64,000 nt of DNA, from assembly GCA_964442075.1 (NCBI GenBank), contig CAYTWH010000010.1, positions 1 through 64,000 on the forward strand, read 5' to 3'. This stretch comes from CAYTAU01 sp964442075 (GTDB lineage Bacteria > Bacteroidota > Bacteroidia > Bacteroidales > CAYTAU01). Below the pieces are notes generated by a model. The model was given only the letters and a program-made list of their open reading frames with translations. It was not told where the DNA came from and ran no database searches. The translations under genes were made by a program, and so were the position numbers. Shown piece after piece: positions 1-7,767 of the stretch. Position 1 is the first letter of the stretch. Each line of letters begins with the position of its first letter.

Positions 1-605
1 CCAAAAACAATTGATCCTACATTTGAATAATTATCTTTATTAAATTTAATAATAGTCTGAGAAGCTTTATCTAGCATGTTCCCATTTGTATTGGTTATTC
101 CGTATGTATTTGTAGGTCCAAATTCAAATCTAATTTGTTTATCATTAGAAATTGATTCGTTATACGCATAATATGCCGTATCTGAATATGTGCTGTATTT
201 TGACTTATTTGAATTTAAAGCATAAGGAACTGATAAAATTTGCGAAGTACCAAGTTCTACAAAGTTTCCTGTATTCTCAATATCAAGCTCAATTTTACAA
301 AACATATTATTATCCCAAATAATTTGCTCAAAATTACCCAATAATAAATTTCCTTGACCTATAACTATATTTACCAAACCAAAGTCATTTGTAACAATAT
401 TGTGAACTTCCTGATATTCAATATTTCCATTAATTGAATTTGAAATTAAACTAATTTTAATACCAATATCATTATTCGCAATTATATTGCCTTGTACATT
501 TCTGACAACAGCTTGGTATTTTATTCCCTGCGGAACTTGAGAAAAAGTAGTATTACTAATATAAAAAGAAAAAATAATAAAAATTGAAAATAATAAATTT
601 CTCAT
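1..605 (-). CDS. Secreted protein of the 'YQAVVRN' family, 3' end beyond window
   Basis: An open frame starts at the ATG complementary to 603-605 and runs off the left edge, with 201 residues visible and no stop. Residues 1-23 look like a signal peptide ending TFSQ. They are followed by VPQGIKYQAVVRNVQGN (24-40), the typical opening of a large family of secreted Bacteroidota proteins that often carry fibre-like or S74-type C-terminal modules. A second family hallmark, VELGTSQILSVPYAL, lies at 116-130. The N-terminal part is probably a beta-sandwich. The C-terminal part, which would say whether this is a tail-fibre-like or sorting-domain protein, is outside the window. The exact function is unknown. 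Secretion is inferred from the signal peptide. Confidence 0.8.
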   Translation of the reverse strand, partial: MRNLLFSIFIIFSFYISNTTFSQVPQGIKYQAVVRNVQGNIIANNDIGIKISLISNSINGNIEYQEVHNIVTNDFGLVNIVIGQGNLLLGNFEQIIWDNNMFCKIELDIENTGNFVELGTSQILSVPYALNSNKSKYSTYSDTAYYAYNESISNDKQIRFEFGPTNTYGITNTNGNMLDKASQTIIKFNKDNYSNVGSIVF

Positions 606-771
606 AAGACAATTAAATTTAACGCTTTAACAAAATGTTGATTATATAATATAATAATTAACTAAATTACACAAAAAAAATTAAAAATACAGACAAATAC
701 TGTTTTTTTATTTATTTATAGCAAACTTTTTATATTTTGTTAACATAATTCAAAATAAACTTAATGTATTA

Positions 772-802
772 TTTGAAAAAATACATATTAATAATATATT
801 TG
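772..802 (+). promoter_or_regulatory. Bacteroidota-type promoter for the SprB-repeat protein gene
   Basis: TTTG at 772-775, 19 bp, then TATATTTG at 795-802 match the -33 TTTG / -7 TAnnTTTG consensus of the Bacteroidota primary sigma factor. The predicted transcript start near 809 lies before the ATG at 839 but after an in-frame ATG at 764, so it supports the later start. Confidence 0.6.
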
Positions 803-838
803 TATTCCTATTTTGAAATTTTTAAGAAAAATATTGAT

Positions 839-3800
839 ATGAAATTTTTATTATTATACCCGATTCTCGCTTTAATATTATTAGTTAATAATATCAGTTA
901 TTCTCAATCATGGCTATGGTCAAGCCATGTGTCTGGAGTCGAAGATGTTGAATCGAAGGCAATAGCAGTTGATTCGTTAAGCAATGTTTATACATTAATT
1001 GAGTTATATGGTTCAGTTGATATAGCAGGAAATAATAAAACGTCTTATGGAGATAAAGATGTTTTACTTGCAAAATTTAATGAAAATGGTGTTTATAAAT
1101 GGTCAAAAGTAGCCGGAAATATTAATATTGACGACCCAAAAGGATTGTTTGTTGACCAAGGCGGAAATTCTTATTTAACAGGAAGTTTTGAAGGAGATGC
1201 AAAATTTGATAATGATTCAATTACTGCATATAGTAGTAAAGATGCATTCCTCGCAAAGTATATGCCAAGTGGTGGTTTAGACTGGGTAATTAATGCAGGA
1301 TGGGGAACAAACACACAGAAAGGTATTGATTTAACAGTTGATGTTAATGGCTTTATTTCTGTTATTGGTCAATTTAAGGATTCAGTAATTTTTGGAGATT
1401 CTATTGGTGCAGCAAATTGTGATACCTTAGTTGCTAACGGCAAAAAAAATTATTTTTATGCAAAATTTGATAACTCAGGTAAATATGTTTTATCATCTGC
1501 AAAGCATTTTATAAGTTCAGGAGGCAAAATTGTTTTACCATCAATTGATGTTTGTAGTAATAATGAATATTACATTATCGGACATTTTGAAGATACAATA
1601 TTTTATGAAACAGGTCCTCTACAAGATACAATTGTAAGTAATGGAGGAAATGATATTGCTGTATATAAAATTGATAATTCGGGAAATTTAATTTGGTCCA
1701 AAAGCTATGGGGACAATAATGATGATTTTTGTTGGGGTTTAGCAATTGATGAAAACGATAATGGATACATTACAGGATATATAGAAGACACACTTCAGAT
1801 GGATTTGACAATGATTATAAGTAATGGGTATTCTGATTTTTTTACAGCAAAATTTGAAACTTTAAACGGAGATATTCAATGGTTAAAAGGAGGTGGCTCT
1901 ATTGGATATGATAACTCATCTGGAATATATGTGAAAAATAATATGGTTCAAATTTCAGGTGCATTTTCTGATACAATTTATTGGTCAAATGATACTTTGT
2001 CAAGTTCTTCATTAACAAATAAAGAAGCATTTTTTGGTGTTTATGACTATTTTGGCAATGAAATAAAGGCAGTACAAATTGGTACAGCAGTTGACGAATT
2101 TATAGATAACGCCTCAGATATTGTTATTGATGATTATAGCAATACATATTTAACAGGTTACTTTAATTCAGATTCATTATTTATTGGAAATGATACATTA
2201 GAAAATGCATTCTCCGGTAAAAAAGATGTTTTTATTGCAAAATATGGTTGTAGAGAGATTACTTTTTCATATATTATTGATACAGTTACTTGTTCAGGTG
2301 GGAATGATGGAGAAATAATTATACAACCTTCAATTGCAGAAAATTTTAATTATGCATGGTCAACTGGTGATAATAATGATTCTATTTCAAATATTTCAGA
2401 AGGATGGCATACTGTAACAGTAACAAATGATTATGGTTGTTCTTATGTCGATTCTGTTGAAATGATATCTTTACCACCATTACAAACAATAATGAATGCG
2501 GACAGCATTATAATTAATTGTTTATACGGCAATGATGGGCTTGGAATTGTAACACCTATTGATGGCGTTTCACCTTATACTTATTCTTGGTCATCTTCAA
2601 CGAGTGTTGATTCTACTGCTTCCGATCTTACAGTAGGGACACATTATGTTAGCGTTATGGATCAATGTGGTACTGTTGTCGATGAAATTAATGTAGATTA
2701 TATGCCAACTCTCACAATTACATTGAATTCTCACAGCATAATTGTATTGTGTGAAACAAGTACTGATGGAGAATCAATAGTTACAGCAAATGATGGTGTC
2801 GGGCCATTTGATTATCAATGGTCAACACATGTTAATGACACTTTCCCAATAAATAATACATTGCCTATAGGAATGCATTATGTTATAGTAACAGATTATT
2901 GCAATGTTCCATTAATTGACTCTGTTAGAGTGAATTATTTCCCAACAATGAATGCATCTATTACTGAAAGTGAATCAACCCCATGTATTGATTTTAGTGA
3001 AGGAGAAGCTTTTATTTTTACTACTAGTGGAGTTCCGCCTTATGAATATTTTTGGGATAATGGAGATACTACAGCATTAACAACTGCTCTTGATACAGGA
3101 TGGCATTATGTAACAGTTACAGATTTTTGTATATCTATTATTGATTCTGTTGAGATTGATGCCGAAACAGCTATGTCAATTGTTATTTCGTCTTCTTCTG
3201 ATGTTAGTTGTGTCGGACTCGCTGATGGACAGGCAAGTGTTACGGTAACTAATGGGAAACCGACCATTTATTATGCATGGTCAGGTTCTTCAAATACTGG
3301 TTCATCTGTTAATGACCTGGTTGCTGGTTGGCAATATGTTACTGTTACAGATTATTGTAATGCTTCTCAAATTGATAACGTATATATTGGCACAATGTCA
3401 GGATTAAATATTTCATTAGATATTACAACCGAAGCAACTTGCTCAAATACTAATGACGGATTAGTAACAATTACTACTTATAACGGTGTATCTCCTTTCA
3501 TATATATTTGGTCTGGTTCAGCTAGCATAGATTCAATTGCAAATGACCTTAATGTTGGTTGGCAATATGTTACTGTTACTGATGTCTGTGGTTCTGTATC
3601 AGATTCTATAGAAGTAACATATATAACACCATTAGGGGTATCTTATTTAACTGAAGATTTATTATGTTATGGTGATACAACCGGAGAAATTGTTTTACTT
3701 CCTGCTAATGGTGTATATCCATTTACATATACTTGGTCAGGAATATTAGATACTGATTCTATAGTTTCGAATTTATCTGCCGGTGTATATTATTTTACCG

Positions 3801-4351
3801 TTACAGATATTTGTGGATCAGTTGTTGACTCAGCAGAAGTTGCATCTACTTCTCCATTATCTGTATCAATTATTGTTACAAACGAAAGTTTTTCAGGAAT
3901 GCTTGATGGGGAAGTTGATATAATGGTTTCAGGCGGAACACCACTTTATTCATATATTTGGGATAATGGATATATATCAGAAGATATTCAAGGTGTAACA
4001 GAAGGAACTTATTATTTTACAGTTACGGATATAAGTAATTGTGAATTAGTTGATTCTGCCATTATTGAGTCTGATAAAAAGTATATTGAAATACACAATG
4101 CATTTACACCAAATGCTGATGGTAAAAATGATACATGGACAATCAAATATATAGAAACTTATGAAGATTGTCAAGTAGATATTTTTAATCAATGGGGAAT
4201 GATAATTTTTAGCTCTCAGGGATATTTGGAAAAATGGAATGGAAAACGTGATAATACTGGTAATGAGTTGCCGGCAGCAACATATTATTATATAATTGAT
4301 TTAAAAGATGGAAATAAACCTTACACAGGTTCAGTCTCAATTATTAAGTAA
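839..4351 (+). CDS. T9SS surface protein: propeller + eight SprB repeats + CHU_C domain
   Basis: Predicted secreted, cell-surface protein of 1170 residues. The start at 839 is chosen over the in-frame ATG at 764 because it gives a clean signal peptide (1-23, ending SYSQ) and follows the promoter. Residues about 24-470 are repeated beta-strand units with motifs such as LAKF and YLTGSF, like SBBP/NHL propellers. About 480-1085 hold eight SprB-type repeats of roughly 75 residues, each with a Cys...DG start, a Y-x-W(S/D) core and a YVTVTD-like end. The last 85 or so residues, from AFTPNADGKNDTW, are the gliding-motility-associated C-terminal (CHU_C) module, a type B T9SS signal. A PorP/SprF gene follows after 30 bp, the usual partner. 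The N-terminal half is paralogous to the gene at 7768. A role as adhesin is inferred; no enzyme motif is seen. Confidence 0.88.
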   Translation: MKFLLLYPILALILLVNNISYSQSWLWSSHVSGVEDVESKAIAVDSLSNVYTLIELYGSVDIAGNNKTSYGDKDVLLAKFNENGVYKWSKVAGNINIDDPKGLFVDQGGNSYLTGSFEGDAKFDNDSITAYSSKDAFLAKYMPSGGLDWVINAGWGTNTQKGIDLTVDVNGFISVIGQFKDSVIFGDSIGAANCDTLVANGKKNYFYAKFDNSGKYVLSSAKHFISSGGKIVLPSIDVCSNNEYYIIGHFEDTIFYETGPLQDTIVSNGGNDIAVYKIDNSGNLIWSKSYGDNNDDFCWGLAIDENDNGYITGYIEDTLQMDLTMIISNGYSDFFTAKFETLNGDIQWLKGGGSIGYDNSSGIYVKNNMVQISGAFSDTIYWSNDTLSSSSLTNKEAFFGVYDYFGNEIKAVQIGTAVDEFIDNASDIVIDDYSNTYLTGYFNSDSLFIGNDTLENAFSGKKDVFIAKYGCREITFSYIIDTVTCSGGNDGEIIIQPSIAENFNYAWSTGDNNDSISNISEGWHTVTVTNDYGCSYVDSVEMISLPPLQTIMNADSIIINCLYGNDGLGIVTPIDGVSPYTYSWSSSTSVDSTASDLTVGTHYVSVMDQCGTVVDEINVDYMPTLTITLNSHSIIVLCETSTDGESIVTANDGVGPFDYQWSTHVNDTFPINNTLPIGMHYVIVTDYCNVPLIDSVRVNYFPTMNASITESESTPCIDFSEGEAFIFTTSGVPPYEYFWDNGDTTALTTALDTGWHYVTVTDFCISIIDSVEIDAETAMSIVISSSSDVSCVGLADGQASVTVTNGKPTIYYAWSGSSNTGSSVNDLVAGWQYVTVTDYCNASQIDNVYIGTMSGLNISLDITTEATCSNTNDGLVTITTYNGVSPFIYIWSGSASIDSIANDLNVGWQYVTVTDVCGSVSDSIEVTYITPLGVSYLTEDLLCYGDTTGEIVLLPANGVYPFTYTWSGILDTDSIVSNLSAGVYYFTVTDICGSVVDSAEVASTSPLSVSIIVTNESFSGMLDGEVDIMVSGGTPLYSYIWDNGYISEDIQGVTEGTYYFTVTDISNCELVDSAIIESDKKYIEIHNAFTPNADGKNDTWTIKYIETYEDCQVDIFNQWGMIIFSSQGYLEKWNGKRDNTGNELPAATYYYIIDLKDGNKPYTGSVSIIK

Positions 4352-4381
4352 GCTTTCAAGATAATTATTAAAAAATATATT

Positions 4382-5278
4382 ATGAAAAAAATATTACTTA
4401 TATCAATTTCTTTATTAATATTTTCCATGATTTATGGGCAACAAATTGTACCATATAGTCAATATATGGAAAATAAATATGCCTTAAATCCTGCTGTTGC
4501 CGGGAGTTTGCCATATAATCCAATTGCGATGTCGTATAAAAGATTATGGTCGGGAATTGATGATGCTCCATCGTTTCAAATGATTAATTCACATTTGTCA
4601 ATATCTGATAGAGTTGGAATAGGAGGTAAAATATTTAATATTACTTATGGACAATATTCTAAAATGGGACTTGAAGCAACTTATGCTTATCACATTCCTA
4701 TAGGAGCTTCAGGAGATAAATTATCAATTGGCTTATCAGGTATATTATATCAATATGCATTGGATAAATCAGCATTAAATCTTGAAGATCCTGATGATGA
4801 GGCAATAATTTTTGGATCAGAAAAACTTATTGTTCCTGATGCAAATTTTGGAGTATATTATTATGGGAGCAATTATTATGGAGGTATTGCTGTACAACAA
4901 TTATTAGGAAGAAAAGTAAATCTTATGAATGAAGATTATCTTGAACAAAGACAAGTTAGACATTATTTTCTTCATGGAGGATATATTTATGATGTTAATG
5001 CAAATTTTTCTCTAGAACCATCACTATTAGTTAAAGCAATTGAAGCAGGAATTTTTCAAGTTGATATAAATGTAAAAGGAACTTATAAGCAACTTGTTTG
5101 GCTTGGTGTATCATACAGAACACAGGAAGCTGTTGCTATTATGATGGGATTTAGAAAAGACAGAATATTATTTGGATACGCCTACGATATAGCTATTTCT
5201 GACATTAGAAAATATAATGTTGGAACACATGAAATTTTATTTATGTTTAAATTTAACAGGTCAAAACCAAAATTGTAA
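4382..5278 (+). CDS. PorP/SprF family T9SS outer-membrane protein
   Basis: A 298-residue outer-membrane protein of the PorP/SprF family. Residues 1-20 are a signal peptide ending YGQ. They are followed by the family opening QIVPYSQYMENKYALNPA, then by SYKRLWSGIDDAPSFQ and many short amphipathic strands, as in a beta-barrel. PorP/SprF proteins work with the type IX secretion system and are needed for delivery or anchoring of specific CHU_C-type cargo. Here the gene is 30 bp downstream of exactly such a cargo gene, so the two probably form an operon and a dedicated pair. A terminator follows at 5301. The length is typical of the family. It is more likely an SprF-like paralogue than the core PorP, because no other T9SS core gene is nearby. 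Confidence 0.88.
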   Translation: MKKILLISISLLIFSMIYGQQIVPYSQYMENKYALNPAVAGSLPYNPIAMSYKRLWSGIDDAPSFQMINSHLSISDRVGIGGKIFNITYGQYSKMGLEATYAYHIPIGASGDKLSIGLSGILYQYALDKSALNLEDPDDEAIIFGSEKLIVPDANFGVYYYGSNYYGGIAVQQLLGRKVNLMNEDYLEQRQVRHYFLHGGYIYDVNANFSLEPSLLVKAIEAGIFQVDINVKGTYKQLVWLGVSYRTQEAVAIMMGFRKDRILFGYAYDIAISDIRKYNVGTHEILFMFKFNRSKPKL

Positions 5279-5300
5279 AATTTTACAGATTATTTTAATA

Positions 5301-5325
5301 GCTGTCGGAAGACAGCTTTTTTTTT
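5301..5325 (+). terminator. Intrinsic terminator after the porP/sprF-like gene
   Basis: GCTGTC (5301-5306), loop GGAA, GACAGC (5311-5316), then nine T. The T-run ends only 13 bp before the purD start codon at 5339. Confidence 0.8.
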
Positions 5326-5338
5326 AAATTTTAATAAA

Positions 5339-6613
5339 ATGAATGTATTAATTCTTGGTTCAGGTGGCAGAGAACATGCTTTTGCATGGAAAATATCACA
5401 AAGCGAAAAAATTGATGATTTATATATAGCTCCCGGTAATGCAGGAACAGAAAAAATAGGTAAAAACATTGATTTAAACCTAACAAACTTTGAGAATATT
5501 AAACAGTTTGTGATTACTAATAATATAAATATTGTTGTGGTTGGACCTGAGGGGCCTTTGGTGGAAGGTATTAGTGATTTTTTCAAAAAAAATAACGAAT
5601 TAAAAGATGTTGGAATTATAGGCCCATGTGCAAAAGGTGCAATACTTGAGGGAAGTAAAGAATTTGCAAAAAATTTTATGTTAAAATATGAAATTCCAAC
5701 AGCAGCATTTAAAAGTTTTAATAAAGAGCAGTTAAATGAAGGCGCAAGTTTTATAGATTCATTGCAATCACCTTATGTGTTGAAAGCTGACGGTCTGGCT
5801 GCAGGAAAAGGAGTATTAATAATAGATGATAAAGAAAAAGCAAAAGAAGAATTATCTGAAATGCTAGAAGGAAAATTTGGAGATGCAAGCAAAACAGTTG
5901 TTATTGAGGAGTTTCTAAAAGGGATTGAATTATCGGTGTTTGTGTTAACAGATGGTAAGTCATATAAAATATTACCTGAAGCAAAAGATTATAAAAGAAT
6001 TGGAGAGGGTGATAAAGGATTGAATACGGGTGGAATGGGGGCAATATCACCTGTCCCGTTTGCAAATAAAACATTTATGCAAAAAGTAGAAGAACGTATT
6101 GTTAAGCCAACAGTTAGAGGCTTAATTAATGAAGGGGTTGACTATAAGGGATTTATTTTCATTGGGTTAATGAAAGTAAATGAGGATCCTTATGTTATTG
6201 AATATAATGTTAGAATGGGTGATCCCGAAGCAGAAGTTGTTATTCCAAGAATAAAAAGTGACATTATTGATTTATTTAATGGAGTTATAAATGAAAATTT
6301 AAATGATAAAAACATAGAGATTGAATCCCGAACAGTGTCAACCGTTATGTTGGTTTCAGGTGGATATCCTGAAGATTATGAGAAAGGAAAAATAATTTCG
6401 AACATTGATAAAACAGAAGGTAGTATTTTATTTCATGCAGGAACAAAAAATCTCGAAGAAAATATTATTACCAACGGAGGAAGAGTAATAGCAGTAAGCT
6501 CTTATGGAAATAATATTAATGAAGCATTAGGAAAATCATATGCTAATGCATCTGTTATTGATTTTGAGAAAAAATATTTCAGAAAAGATATTGGTTTCGA
6601 TTTAAAAGATTAA
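5339..6613 (+). CDS. purD: Phosphoribosylamine-glycine ligase (GAR synthetase)
   Basis: Second step of de novo purine synthesis: ATP-dependent joining of glycine to 5-phosphoribosylamine, in the cytosol. The 424-residue protein has normal length and starts with the conserved MNVLILGSGGREHA (pre-ATP-grasp domain). The ATP-grasp region follows, with YVLKADGLAAGKGV near 150 and the GGMGAISPVP signature near 231-240. The metal/phosphate motif YNVRMGDPEAEVV lies near 289-301. The start is fixed by the family N-terminus. It follows the terminator at 5301-5325 by 13 bp, so it needs its own promoter or is reached by read-through. A DUF6427-like membrane protein gene follows after 31 bp, an arrangement also met in other Bacteroidota (from memory). 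No other pur genes are in the window. Confidence 0.96.
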   Translation: MNVLILGSGGREHAFAWKISQSEKIDDLYIAPGNAGTEKIGKNIDLNLTNFENIKQFVITNNINIVVVGPEGPLVEGISDFFKKNNELKDVGIIGPCAKGAILEGSKEFAKNFMLKYEIPTAAFKSFNKEQLNEGASFIDSLQSPYVLKADGLAAGKGVLIIDDKEKAKEELSEMLEGKFGDASKTVVIEEFLKGIELSVFVLTDGKSYKILPEAKDYKRIGEGDKGLNTGGMGAISPVPFANKTFMQKVEERIVKPTVRGLINEGVDYKGFIFIGLMKVNEDPYVIEYNVRMGDPEAEVVIPRIKSDIIDLFNGVINENLNDKNIEIESRTVSTVMLVSGGYPEDYEKGKIISNIDKTEGSILFHAGTKNLEENIITNGGRVIAVSSYGNNINEALGKSYANASVIDFEKKYFRKDIGFDLKD

Positions 6614-6644
6614 AAAACTGTTTAAATTTTAATTGTAAATTCAA

Positions 6645-7631
6645 ATGATATTAAAGTTATTTAAGAGTCAACACCCATTTGTATTATTTGTAGCTTTAAT
6701 ATTATTGATATTATTATGGACGGGCAGTATATTAGATTATTCAATTGTTGAGCATGAGGATTTTTACGGGCAAACAATATTATTTATCAGATTATTTAAT
6801 TTAATAAACCCATCATCATTTCTATTATACCTTATCCCAATATTGTCAATTATATTACAAGCTATTGTAATTGTTAGACTAAATTTTAAATATACTCTTA
6901 TTGGAAAAAGAACTTATTTACCTGCATTTATTTTTATTATACTTTCAAGTGCATTTGTTATTTTACAAAAAATTTATCCGGTATATTTGGCTGGGCCTTT
7001 TATTGTTTTTTCAATTTCAATTTTATTTTCTACACATAAAAAAGTAAATCCTTTTTCCGAAATTTTTGCAGCATCATTTTTAATAGCAATTAGCAGTTTC
7101 TTTTTTCATTATGCAATATACCTTATTGTATTTGTTTGGATATGTTTAATAATAATAAGATCATTTAATTTAAGAGAAATTTTTATTTCAATAATAGGGC
7201 TTATTGTTCCATATTTGTTTTTAATATCATATTTCTTTATTTTTGATAACATTAACTACTTGTTTGAAAATTTCATTTTAATTTATTCATCTCAATTTGA
7301 ATTCCCTTGTTTACATTATGCAAATTATATTTTTTTATTTTTTGTGTTTATATTATTAATTTTTTCAATATTCTTTTCTTTCAATGATGTTTATATAAGA
7401 AAAATTGAGGCAAGAAAAATATATACATGTTTTATAGCTTTTTTACTAATTACATGTTTTATATACACTATATTTCCATCATTTACATTTTTTATTTTAT
7501 TGTCAATTCCATTATCATTTTTGTTGTCAATTTTTCTAATTACATGGAAAAATAAAATATTACTGGAAATTTTATTTTCATTATTATTCTTAAGTATAAT
7601 TTTTATTCAATTTATCAGTTTTTTTTATTAG
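6645..7631 (+). CDS. Polytopic membrane protein, DUF6427-like
   Basis: A 328-residue, very hydrophobic protein with about nine or ten predicted membrane-spanning segments along its whole length. It has no signal peptide cleavage site and no catalytic motif that I recognise. The opening MILKLFKSQHPFVLF and the position directly after purD resemble the uncharacterised DUF6427 family of Bacteroidota, so I call it that with moderate confidence. The inner membrane is the likely location. The 31-bp gap to purD suggests co-transcription, but a purine-related role cannot be read from the sequence. Its very AT-rich composition reflects the abundance of Ile, Phe and Leu codons. Confidence 0.62.
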   Translation: MILKLFKSQHPFVLFVALILLILLWTGSILDYSIVEHEDFYGQTILFIRLFNLINPSSFLLYLIPILSIILQAIVIVRLNFKYTLIGKRTYLPAFIFIILSSAFVILQKIYPVYLAGPFIVFSISILFSTHKKVNPFSEIFAASFLIAISSFFFHYAIYLIVFVWICLIIIRSFNLREIFISIIGLIVPYLFLISYFFIFDNINYLFENFILIYSSQFEFPCLHYANYIFLFFVFILLIFSIFFSFNDVYIRKIEARKIYTCFIAFLLITCFIYTIFPSFTFFILLSIPLSFLLSIFLITWKNKILLEILFSLLFLSIIFIQFISFFY

Positions 7632-7710
7632 TGTAAAATAAAAGCATATTCAAAACATAATATATGTATTTTGTCAAAGACGTAAACCATTTTTTATTAT
7701 TTTTCATAGA

Positions 7711-7757
7711 AAGTAAGTATATTTACTTGTTTTTACAGGTATTTTTACCTGCTTTTT
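7711..7757 (+). terminator. Two adjacent hairpins with T-runs before the next start codon
   Basis: AAGTAA/TTACTT (7711-7716 and 7723-7728) is followed by TTTTT. Then CAGGTA/TACCTG (7736-7741 and 7746-7751, loop TTTT) is followed by C and five T. They probably end the purD-membrane protein transcript. The second T-run ends about 10 bp before the ATG at 7768. Confidence 0.55.
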
Positions 7758-7767
7758 AAAACAATAT

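Noticed and set aside
764..838. In-frame upstream start for the SprB-repeat protein
   Set aside because: The ATG at 764 lies before the predicted transcript start from the 772-802 promoter and would put a second hydrophobic segment before the signal peptide. The ATG at 839 gives a normal T9SS signal peptide.
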